A DNA stretch of 64,000 bases from Apium graveolens (Eukaryota; Streptophyta; Magnoliopsida; Apiales; Apiaceae). A program made the translations under genes and the position numbers. Each line of letters starts with the position of its first letter. The first letter of the stretch is position 1. The stretch is taken from assembly GCF_009905375.1 (NCBI RefSeq), contig NC_133647.1:136457263-136521262 (forward strand), given 5' to 3'. Below, piece after piece: positions 33,948-44,640 of the stretch. The notes under the pieces were generated by a model, which saw only the letters and a list, made by a program, of their open reading frames with translations, was not told the origin of the DNA and searched no databases.

Positions 33948-35923
33948 GTATGTAATAAGCAAACTCCATTATTTCTCATTACAAATATATTATTACTTTT
34001 GCCTTGCATTTTCCTTGTGTATATAGTACATGGTATAGATTGTGTTGTATTATATTCTGATATAATGAATAGTTATTTGACAGAATTCGAGTCGACTACT
34101 GTAAAAGTCATATCAGTTGTAGAATATGTTTGTGTTCTAATGCATATATTTTGGGCTAAATCGAAGGGACATTTATTAACGCGATGTGCATATTCAAGGA
34201 GAGATCGACTAAGTCTGTCATAATTATCATTTATTTTTCACAAAAATTCAGGATTTTTTTTGTACTTTCTTCTGACCTTATAATTTAAAACAAATATTTT
34301 TGAATGAGCCATTGAACTGTGAAGAATACCAAATCTATTGATTTGTGGATGTGATAAATTTCAATGAGGATGATACACGTATCAAATGCACATATTCATT
34401 TACCTTTGATCATATCTAAGCTTTGAATCATCCCTGATTTATTAATGACTCAATGTATATATGTATACTAAAGCTCATCCATTCAAAAGTTTTGCCACGA
34501 CATGGTTATATCTTATATGTGTTGCAACCAGAGTTATTTACTTGTTCTTGCTTTTCTGCGTTTGTCAAATATTGCAGGATTGTAGAGTTAGCAATACCTT
34601 TAAGCCTTATTGTTATTTATACTGAAATTGAAATGTTTTGTTGGTCTAGGCTGTACACTGTATGTAGATAGCACATAACTCTTATTATTAGTGTCATAAA
34701 TTATACTTCTTAAGTTGTAATGTAGCCCTTGTTCCTACATTATGCTTGAGTTTTGATTTTATCACTATTCATAAATGGCAAGAGTTCAGTATGACGTCTC
34801 TAAAGTTCTATGATTGATCAACATGACTTTTTCTCTAGTTCATCAACAGCTGTACCTCCATCTCAGTAGTGGGCCTGTTGGAAGGGCTCTCAGCTCTCAT
34901 ATAGAATCAGTCATTTGGTAGCAAAGTGGCTTATTTTTTCTCCTGCCACTATAATGTGGAAGGGGATTACCATATTCTTAGTTATATGAGACATTAAGCA
35001 CGCTAAGAGATCTCTTTACCCTCCATATAATTGGACATCGTCATCCTTAATTCCTCCAACATCAGTTGTGAAGCCTGATTTTAAACCTCGTTATTAGTTT
35101 GGTGCTTCATTAGATATTCTTGATGTTGAGATGATTTATAGACGTTAATCATCCCTAGTCCCTAAACTAACAGTTCTTGTGCCTTTATATCAGTAATGGG
35201 CTTGTTGGACAGAGCTCCACTGGATTTAGGCATATTAAGCAAATAGTAAGTATGTCTTGTTTGTCTCTGTGTAAGTCTCTTGTAAGTCTCTGTATGATAG
35301 TATGTCTTGTTTGTCTTTTTTTTACTTACACAGTCACTGTCTCTATCCTTATTCATTAATGTTGAGTTCTTATAATTAATAGTGATCATCTAATATGATT
35401 TATGCTAATGTATTTGTGATGATAATGTTACAAATGGGTTTTTCTTTGATTATGTTTTATTGGGGTTTTGTTGTTTAGGATCTGTTTGTTGTTTATAATT
35501 AATCTTAATCATCTAAATTTCATACTTCTTTGAAATATTTTCTAAAAGTGCTGATTTAAATGGATTTTTAAAGCTAACTCTAATGTTACAGGCCGAGTTA
35601 GAATTACCTTTACATTAAATATTTGTTCTTATGGTTCTATCTCCTTATTTGTAATTGTTAATTGATTTCGAGTCCGGAGTCAAGATTGTACATAACTAGG
35701 CAACACTGGTAATTACGCATGTATATCATCTTATGCTCTGTGCTGTTCCAAACCCATGTTTAATATAATCAGTCTAATCAGCTGAAAGAAGCATACACCT
35801 AGGAATCCGCATTGTTTTAATTTACTAATTTATTAGGAATCAAGATTAATAAGAATGATTGAATATTAGCATATCTTTAGTATATCATTTCCACTTTCAG
35901 GGTCTCAATTCAAATTCCTGCAG
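33948..35923 (+). other. Interior of CACTA element F, no recognised gene
   Basis: About 2 kb without a supported coding block. Two similar blocks occur near 34848-34905 and 35165-35215 (each with CAGTA(G/A)TGGGC(C/T)TGTTGGA), perhaps an internal duplication of captured intron or exon sequence I cannot name. A short repeat TATGTCTTGTTTGTCT occurs near 35250 and 35300. Confidence 0.45.
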
Positions 35924-36049
35924 GATGATGCTGATAAAGACGGGCGTCTAACATTAGCTAAGATAATCGATATCCCATACATATTCTGTAGTGCAATATT
36001 CAACAAAGATGAAGAAGATGACTATGAGTACCACGATGAATTCCGTTAG
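35924..36049 (+). pseudogene. Captured EF-hand (reticulocalbin/calumenin-like) last exon
   Basis: After an acceptor CTGCAG (ending 35923) a 41-codon block runs to a stop. It contains DADKDGRLTLAKII (EF-hand loop), IPYIFCSAIF, an acidic DEEDDYEYH run and the terminal HDEFR before TAG. Plant reticulocalbin-like calcium-binding proteins of the secretory pathway end this way, with HDEFR as a probable ER-retention-like tail. Only the last exon is seen. It shares the strand of the SOD fragment 2 kb upstream but comes from a different gene. Confidence 0.8.
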
Positions 36050-37167
36050 CTCCAACCTATTAGGTAAAATTTGATATTTAGGTCACCAATTTCAAAAAAA
36101 GTTGTAATTTTGGCCATCACACAAAAGTAGCTGACCAGAATTTATTTTGATGCATGCAGCCCTAGAACATAGTACCAGCCGCTCCTGCTAAAGCGCTTGC
36201 AAACCCTGCAACATAGAGGAAGAAAAAGAATCTCCAGAAGGTTAAACATACTGCTCATCAATTTCAAAATGTACTAATATAGTCTGTCTTCCTACTGAGG
36301 TTTCTTAACAATAGACTTAATATTTGGATTGCACATGTACTAAGGTTTGTAATGTGTTGCAAAACCAGCTTACTAGTGCACACAACTTTGTATCATAATA
36401 GGGGGAACTAGTGTGACTCATGATTTGGTTGATCCGATCTTGCTAAAAATGATGTAAATATTTCATCAAAGAATCCTTGTAATTTGCACTGGCAGTGTAG
36501 AATTTCAAATATATATTAATCTAAGATCTTCCCATTGTAGCATCCTATTCAAAAACAGAAATAGTGCTTAAATACTCGGATGCAAACGCGCATTTTAATG
36601 AATTAAAATTCATATCAAAAAATAATTGTACATCACTTTTAATGAATAGATATTGATATCTCAAAAGCAATTGTACATCACTTTTAAAGAAGAAAAACTT
36701 ATGTCAAAAAAGTTAATGTACATCGCTTTTTTATAATTTACTGATGTCAAAGACTTACATTTTCAAGTCTAAATGGTACATAGACATCACTTTGATTAGG
36801 ATAAAACTGATGTCTATGTTCCATTATAGACATCACCCTTTACTTAACAAATTGATGTTTAATTTCTTATTTTACATCAAAGAAATGAAATTATTCGATG
36901 TCTATGTTGAAAAAAACATAACTTATTATATGTTTAATATATTGTAATAGGTGTAATTTATTTATAAAATTATTTATTTCTAACATTTTTTGTAAAAAAA
37001 CAATGCATGGACATCAACAATTTTTCCAGAAACGATGTCTAATCGAGTAAAGACATCGGGTTTTAACCGATGTTTAGAATAGACATCACCACCATCAACA
37101 TCGATTGTTAAACAACATAGACATCGGCCAAAAATCGATGTCTATTGACATTTTTCTAGTAGTGTTT

Positions 37168-37930
37168 ACTGAATGTTAAACATTCTTTCTCTGTTCTATT
37201 AAACGGATATCTAAACTTTGAAAACCATCCTAACTAATTTAAACATTAGAATTGGATTCTAACTGTTGTAAATTGTTGAGATTGTTTTGAACGTTGGTGT
37301 ATGTTTATATATGAGGTTAGTTGTAGTTTTTATGATGTACTAGTTGCAGAAAGAACACTCTCAACTCACTGAACTTTATTGATTCTAAAATACTCTTGAG
37401 CTCTTAATTATATATACATGTATATCTTAGAGAGTCTGTAGTTTGAGTTGTAATCACTTTATCATTCGATTTGTATTGTTCAATTTGTATTAATTAGTTG
37501 CTCGATACTTGGCTAAAGGAAACAAGGGTTTGGTGTACTAGTGCTAGAGAAGTTTGTACTACAGGGTAGTATAGTACTTAAAGGACAGGTTTAGAAAGCA
37601 AGTCATTATCAGCAGCTGGGATAAAGGGAGATATAATATTGTATCTTGTAATTTTTAACTTATTGTGATTCAATAATATATTTTCTTACCAAGTTGGTAG
37701 GGGACCAGGACGTAGACCATAGCCGATTAGGGGTCGAACCTCACTAAAATTCTTGTGTGTTCTTATTACTTTTCTACATACTATTTTCTACACTGCATTT
37801 ACTCATCTCAACTTACTATGATTGTAAAATTATTGAACTGTTTATAAAATCTCACTAAGCTATTATGGGGTAATTTTTAAAACTTATCTTAGTTAGCCAT
37901 ATTCACCTATTCACCCTCTCTACGTGTATT
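37168..37930 (+). repeat. Right part of an LTR-like unit split by CACTA element F
   Basis: Contains a stretch typical of copia LTR 3' regions (GGGACCAGGACGTAGACC, GGGGTCGAACCTCAC, TTCTTGTGTGTTC at 37700-37770) and ends near TATTCACCCTCTCTACG. With 31610-32031 it would make a unit of about 1.2 kb. No internal region follows, so it may be a solo LTR. Confidence 0.45.
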
Positions 37931-38144
37931 TTTAAGTTATTGGAAAAATATTTTTTTCTATTCTATTTTGAATATGTTAGTAGCAACTTATTTTGTTTTT
38001 CTATTTCAAATAAATTAAAATAAGTTTTAATTATTATAAGTATTCTCCGTTTCGAATATGCCAGTACAATTTTTTTTATTTTGAATAAACTAAAATATTT
38101 TTTATTATTAAAGGCTTACCTAAAATTTAGGACTTTACACTCGA

Positions 38145-38330
38145 GAGCACACGACCTGCAAAATTAAATAAAAAAATAAGAACCTTAAGGTAAAAAATAT
38201 TGAAGATTGTACGGAAAGGTCTATCGATTATTTAAACTCCATGGTCATGGGCCCTTACTAGTTTGCATGCAAGGAATTGTTTAAATATTATACATTTTCG
38301 AAAAATCTTTATTTATATATATTGTTGTAA
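38145..38330. repeat. Diverged copy of 26488-26690
   Basis: Shares GCAAAATTAAATAAAAAAA, then AGATTGTAC/AGGTCTATCG and GAATTGTTTAAATAT blocks in the same order with 26488-26690 and its duplicate at about 31430-31615. No gene. Confidence 0.65.
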
Positions 38331-38789
38331 TTTAATTTTCCTTTTATATTTCTAATATATTAGTAGTAATTTATTTTTCTTTTCTATTGCGAATAGGTTA
38401 AAATAAGATATAATTATTATAAGTCTTTTTAATTTTGAATATGTTAGTAGCAATTTTTTCATTTTCTATTTTAAATAATTTGAAATAAGTTTTATTACTA
38501 TAAGTTTCGAATAGAATTTTAATAAAATTCTAGTTCTAAATAAACTTAAATTTTATTTCAATTTTTACGTGAACTTGGATTTTATTTTTTAAAATATAGA
38601 ACCTAAATAAAGAAATTTGTATACTCTATATAAACTTGGATTTTATTTGTACTTTTACAAGTAATTGGTTTTATTTTCTAAAATATCGGACATAAAGTAG
38701 GAAGTTCTAACTTTTTACTCGACTTCAAATTTAAATAGGAAATTAAATTTATGTTATTTGAGAAAAGGGTAAAAATTTGTCTAAATAAA

Positions 38790-38995
38790 TTCTATATATA
38801 ATTGACTTCTAAATATTTATTTTCTTTCCTATTAATTCGAATTTATTCGAATGAACAAATTCTAAATAAGATTGATTTCTAAATATTTATTATTTTCCCT
38901 ATTAATTCAAAATAATTCGAATAAACAAATTTTAAATAGGATTGAATTCTGAATATTTATTATCTTTCCTATTAATTCGAATGTATAAAAGGAAA
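38790..38995. repeat. Three-unit tandem repeat, about 70 bp
   Basis: CTAAATATTTATT, TTCCTATTAATTC and GAATAAACAAATT blocks recur three times in order with small changes. Confidence 0.7.
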
Positions 38996-40862
38996 TTTAA
39001 TTTTATTAAATTAAAATTGAGAAACTCTAGAAAAATAGATAAATAATTTTCAAACAATTCTGGAGCTCCCGGAGTTTTCCTTTATATATATATATTACGA
39101 TATTGATTTTATTAGTTATTAGCCAATAATGAATGTAATAAATTTTCTATTTAATTAAATATTATTTTGAGTAAGTTATATAAATAGATTGAAACCATAT
39201 GAGAGGCGATCAGGTCTTCTACTTTGAGTAAGAAATATAATGATATAATGATTTTGAAAAATACTGAGAGATATGCGTTTCTTTGTAATATTTCTTTATC
39301 TAAAAATCAAAAGAAAAGTTTTAAGAAAATATAAGATATTTAATTATTTTACTAGAAGATGAGAAGTGGTAATAAATAAAGAAATGTATCATAATATAAC
39401 ACACAAAAAGTTTTAGAAGAAAATTATGATAGTAAGTTTATATCAAAAATTTAAATCAAACATGTTAAAGAAACTTAAAATAATGATAAATATTTATATA
39501 TAGATGTCTTTCTAATATGTCATAAGCTTAGGAATATATACAAGTAAGTTGATTTTAAGAGAAAGAGAAAAAAATGATATTAAAAAAATAGGATAATATC
39601 AAGATGGTAAGTTTATTTAATAAAAAAATAAAAGTTTTAGGAAAATATTATGACCTCAAGTTGATTTGAAAAATCTTAATTATAGATGTTTTGGGAGAAT
39701 ATTATGATGGTAAGTTGATTTCAAAAATCTTAATTCAAGATGTTGTAGAGACTTTAGAAGAATATTAGGAATGCTAGGAATGCTGATAATATATTTAGGA
39801 GAATATAAAGTAAATGTAGTTTTGATATTTAATAAGTCAAAAAATTGAGAAAATTAAAAAAATAATATATTTAGGAGAATATAAAGTAAATGTATTTATA
39901 ACGATATGCCGAATAAAATTTGATATTTTGACAGTATGCACCCAATAGTTTTATAGTTTATATTAAATTTTTAATTTTTTTAAATCTACAAAAAATATAA
40001 ATTATAAAATTAAATAAAAAAATAAAACATGTAATGGAGAAACTTTCTAGTAGGGCATTATTTTTAAAGATTTTCAAACAAAAATCCAAAATTAATTCTA
40101 TAAAAATCGATCTATACCAAAATCAAATGGTATCAAAACTGATCCAACTCTTGAACTCAAATATAAACATAATACTCGATTATTGTTAGTAGAATATTAA
40201 AATCTAAACAAAAGTAATTATTAAAATAGAAAATTTTGATTGCTTAGTTTAGCTTGGGTGGATATTGTGAAAAAAATGTCAAATAGCATTTCATGCATTT
40301 CACGAGTTTTTAACTATCACATATTTTAGCTAATATATTTCTAAAATTAGACATAAGAACATGAATCAAATAAAATATTTATTAACACTAAAAAGTACGA
40401 AAATTTAGAAAACTTATAGTCTTAATAAGGAATTATATATAAATATTAAAATTAAAATAAAAAATTATAATTTATGAAGATTTTTTAAACACGTATATAT
40501 GGTAAAATAAATATCTTTTTAAATATATACAATTTTAAATATTTGCACAACATTTAAAATAAATTGATTTAAAGGAGGTCTTATTTTTTATTTAGCTTTA
40601 GAATTCTACGAGGAATATTTATATCTTTTTATTTTTCAAGTTAAAAAAATATTAGCTACTATTATCGTAAAAAATATATTTTTTAAAATGAATAGAGGTT
40701 AAAATCACCGTATAATTTGTTACAATATTATATAAAAACGGGATGCACTTTGTAATAATATAAATTAAAAAAAAAATTATTCTAATTTAACTGAAGAAAT
40801 GTTACTAGTCACCGTATTCTTAACGAAAATTGTTGAGAAGGATAGAATATGTAACAAAATAT
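38996..40862. other. Very AT-rich intergenic stretch
   Basis: No gene or element end is supported. Part (39530-39900) resembles the flank of element E at 25420-25700, sharing the TAAGTTTATTT(G/A)A and TTTTAGGAGAATATTATG-type blocks, so it is probably old repeat background. Confidence 0.5.
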
Positions 40863-40930
40863 AGTGAGCCCGTAGGGTTTACCCGGAGCGCACCCAGCTA
40901 GCGGCTGCGGCTTACCTACGATAAAACAAC
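40863..40930 (+). mobile_element. SINE 3' fragment
   Basis: GTAGGGTTTACCCGGAGCGC, then CTAGCGGCTGCGG and TTACCTACGATAAAACAA. The minus-strand SINE at 43600-43873 carries the same order of blocks (GGGTTTACCCAGTGCGC, TAGCGGAAGTGGG, TTTCCTAAGATAAAAA). GC content stands out against the AT-rich surroundings. Only the tail region is present. Confidence 0.65.
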
Positions 40931-41457
40931 AAATAATATAAAATTCAGGATGCATTGTACAAAAATTAAAATTTTAAAACCAAATGGAAATAAGTGAATA
41001 TTCATAAGGGATGCAGTGTGCAATTTAGTCTTATAAAAATAACACAACAAAATGTTAGAAATTTTCAAATTCATCTTTAAATTTTGTAGTAAATTTTTAT
41101 TTAATAATCTACTGTATAGATATCCTTAAACAAATTCAAGAAAATATTTCACCCAAGAAAGCTTTCGGTCTGTACTTGGGAGATTTCAAATTTAATTCCT
41201 CTTCATATCTTTAATTTCTACATAAATAGGCTTTTGTATGGTGCACAAATACATAGCACAACCCACCTGTCAAAACAGACGATCCATATTTTTTGAGGAA
41301 TAAATCTAACCGCTAACACTTAGTCTTAAATGTTAAAATCAAGATGTAGTATTTTCAGAGATGTTAGGTATATGAATAATACCAATGCACGTGACACTGC
41401 ATAGTTACTCTATGAACTCGACCATAGAAGTAATTAGTAACCATTATATACAATACA

Positions 41458-43927
41458 CGTTTACAAATTCTTTCGTTGACAAAATTAAAAACTCATGTTT
41501 TCGATCCTTTAATTAATGATGGTAGTCCAAGATAATTATTGTTCTTTATGTCATTAAACACCCCAAGAGTTTCACACAATATTGATGCTTAACCCTCCAA
41601 ACATTCGCACTATAAACCACTCCAGATTTTTGAAAATAATTAAATTGAACCACCCATTATTCTTATTTTTTTAATAAAGTCTTAACAGCTAATACTTGTT
41701 CTCAATTTGCCTTAAAGTAAAGAAAACTGTCATCTGCAAATAAAAGATGACTCACAAATGGGGCACTTAGGCTAATGGAGCATCCAGTCGTACACCCATC
41801 ACTCGAAGTTTGGTCAATAGCATTCGAGAGGCCTCTCACGCAACGGAGAAATAATTACTGGGGATAATCGATCCCCTTGAGGTAAGCCTCATTTTGATTT
41901 GATTACGCCAATAGATAAGCCGTTGAAACACAAGTCATAGGATATTGTAGTCACACATAGCATCACCCAATTCACCCGCTTCGAACAAAAACGAATTTGA
42001 ATCATAGAAATTCTGTAGATTTTACAGAATTAGGTAGATGAATTGTTGCAGAAGTGGTTTATTCATGAAAGCATGAATCCATTTATGGTACTTGCATTGC
42101 TAGTGTTGAAGAAAGACGATAGTTGAAAAATATGTGTTGAAAGTAGTCATAAATAAGATATTGTCAGATATAGTTGCGATTTGCCATGTATGGATAACAT
42201 GTTAAACATGTTGGAGGGTTGTATATTATTTGCAAAGATAAATTTATGAAGTGTGTATCATCGTATTCAAGTGAAACAATGAGTGAAAAAAAAGGCCTTC
42301 AATATGAAAGATGAATTTTATGAGTAGATGCTGATGGCTTTCAAATTATAAAAAGATCCAAGCACTTTCATGCGAATAATAAATCATATATTACATCCTT
42401 ACATTACGAAATCCATCATTAGAAGGTCATACTTTGTTTAGAAAGTTCCTTTTATTCTAACGCACAAGTCTAATAGCTAAATATGGTGGCTGGTGTGTGA
42501 GTTCTAGAGTCTCATTTATTGGTTATCATGCAACAAGAAGTGGGGAGTTTTTAATTTATAAAAGAATTGTATATCGTTGATGACGAATTTGCTAAACGTG
42601 TGGTAAAGTGAGTCGGGGGAGAATAACATGTCCTTGATCGATTAGTATCTAGAGGCAATCAATTATGCATTCCTAAAAGTTCATTGCGCAAAAAAATAAT
42701 TAGAAATTTTAATCATGATGGACTATGTCGTCATCTGAGGCGTGATAAGACGATAAGTGCTAAGTAAGAGATGTTTTTGGCCTCAATTCAAACATTTAGA
42801 AAAGTTCTATAACGAATTCTCTACCTAATTTTGTAAAATCTAAGTTCTATGTCGTCATCCTAAAACAAATTTGCATCGGATTAGGTAATATTACCCCAAG
42901 ATCAGTTCGTAAGTTGGTAAGCAAACATTTAGCAACACAAGTGTGGAAGTATAAGATGAAGTAAAAAAACCGAGACTCGGAATGATATATACAAGAAGTA
43001 TGTTGATATGAAGTGACGTCAAAAATTGTTCAACGAAAGGACCCTGTGATAATTTTTCAAAAGAATGAGAGGTTTATTTTAGAGATATTAAAGAAATTAA
43101 AGCCTAGTAAATATGCTGAAATAAATTAATTAGTTTTTTTATTTGGTTGATCTTTCGAGAGATACGAGTATTTCAAAAACTTTCAATGTAAAAGACCTAC
43201 ATGAGTTCCATGATGACGTTCCTTTATATCCAAATTTAAATCGAGGTCGAATTTTTCAAAGGTGAGAGGAACTAATGGAGAACAAGAGGTTTTAGGTTTT
43301 GAAGAAAAACTTGACAAAAGAAGGCATGAAAGTAAGCAATAAGTTAACAATATTATTATGCTTAGAGGCTCCCTCATCATGCCAAAACAGTGGATTAAGA
43401 TTGTGGTGCATGAATATGCTGAAATCTATAAGATCATGTTACTTATATTTAATATTTTATTTTTCATTAGAATTTTTTTTATTATCTTCGAGGGTTTTAT
43501 CCTTAAGTAAATAGTAATATGATGGTACAATAATATTAATAACAAACAATTCCCGAGAGTTTTTCGAATTCATGAATGCGTATCAGAATTTGTTCTTTTT
43601 TTATCTTAGGAAACCCACTTCCGCTACCCTTCGTGTGCGCACTGGGTAAACCCCACGGGTTCACGCAAGCCTGTAGCTACCCTTTATGTGTGCACTGGGT
43701 AAATCCCACGGGTTCACACAATCCCACAAACCTGTAAATCACGTGAATCAGGTAAATCACATTTAAGCGACTGAGCTCAGGCTCAGGAGGCATAATCATG
43801 AATTCTCCGGCCGTTGGATTGGAACCTATGAGCAAGAGGATAGTTATCCCCTCTTTAACTAACAGAGCCTATATAACCATATTTAAGTATTTCTTAGTAT
43901 TATTCTTATGTCAATATTTCTTAATAT
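41458..43927. repeat. Unclassified dispersed repeat R, copy 2
   Basis: Collinear partner of 6308-8477. Its LINE RT scrap is at about 41750-41900. It differs from copy 1 by many point changes and by a SINE insertion near its right end. CACTA element G begins two bases after its right end. Confidence 0.7.
43600..43873 (-). mobile_element. tRNA-derived SINE
   Basis: On the minus strand, an A-box-like TTAGTTAAAGAGG and a B-box GGTTCCAATCC (consensus GGTTCGANNCC) stand at tRNA-like spacing near the 5' end. The 3' end is CCTAAGATAAAAAAA. It is absent from the matching place in repeat R copy 1, which shows it is an insertion, though about 30 bases of the target differ too. The body contains a duplicated block (GTGAACCCGTGGGGTTTACC and a close copy, about 50 bases apart). 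Transcription would be by RNA polymerase III; mobilisation would need a LINE partner. Confidence 0.75.
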
Positions 43928-43928
43928 T

Positions 43929-44340
43929 CACTACAGGTAAAAAGGCTAAATCCGACCGAAAAAATTGGTCGTATTTAGCTACTTTCAACCGAAAACGGTC
44001 GTTTTTAACTAAATTCGATCGATTTTGAAACAATTGTTTTTAAGGGAGTCGGATTTAGGAGTACGGTCATTTTTATACTAAATTCGTCCGGTTAATTATG
44101 ATCGGATAAATACAACCGATTAAATTTGACCCGATAAATTCGACCAAAAGTGGTAAAATTTAAATTTTCACATGAAATTTGAAAATCCCGCCCAAAAAAT
44201 TGAATTTTCTTAAAAAATTTAGAATGCCCGCCCATAACTTAATTTGACCGTATATAGTTAAAAATACGATTCTAAATTTGAATGTATTCAGTTGAATTAA
44301 TGAAAACCAGATTTTAAAAAAAAACTCGCCGGAAACCGGA
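43929..44340 (+). mobile_element. Left terminus of CACTA element G
   Basis: CACTACAGGTAAAAAGGCTA starts at 43929 after ATT. It is followed by many short subterminal repeats of the TTCGACCG/TCCGACCG/CGGTCG type to about 44160. No inverted partner terminus was found before 48562, so the element is either truncated or longer than I can follow. No transposase coding is seen. Confidence 0.7.
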
Positions 44341-44412
44341 AAATTTCTATATTTCGGTGATCATTAATGCTATCATTGCAGCAGTTTTGTCGCGTCTACT
44401 TCCACATGATTA

Positions 44413-44520
44413 TACAGAGAGAGGGAGTGAGGGAGCGAGGGAGAGAGGGCCAGAGGGTGAGGGCGAGGGAGAGGGCGAGAGAGGGAGAGAGAGCGAGAGG
44501 GGAAGGGAGGGAGGGGAAAG
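44413..44520 (+). repeat. GA-rich microsatellite
   Basis: Irregular GAGGGA/GAGAGAG run. It creates Glu/Arg/Gly-rich ORFs on one strand and Ser/Leu/Pro-rich ORFs on the other, none of which I accept as genes. Confidence 0.9.
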
Positions 44521-44640
44521 CAAGAGATACAGGCAATATAGATTTGTAGAATCTAAGATTATACAAAATGAATTGGATAAACAGGTGGAGAGACTTAAAG
44601 AGATGACGTGCAAGATGTTATATAAGAATTAAAATGTAGG

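Larger units (their letters stand above)
32032..37164 (+). mobile_element. CACTA element F carrying host gene fragments
   Basis: A 5.13-kb element with termini TACTACAAGAAAAATGTTAA (left; first C of CACTA changed to T) and, inverted, CACTACTAGAAAAATGTCAA (right end 37164). It has a 3-bp target duplication TTT at 32029-32031 and 37165-37167. Subterminal repeats of the GACATCGG/GATGTCTA type are dense at the right end (36750-37150) and present at the left (32050-32110). No TNP2 or TNPA coding is visible, so it is non-autonomous. Inside are exons of two host genes (32995-33947 and 35924-36049). Confidence 0.9.

Noticed and set aside
44357..44632. 91-codon Glu/Arg/Gly-rich ORF and its antisense Ser/Leu/Pro ORF
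   Set aside because: Both arise from the GA-rich microsatellite; no domain, and composition follows the repeat.
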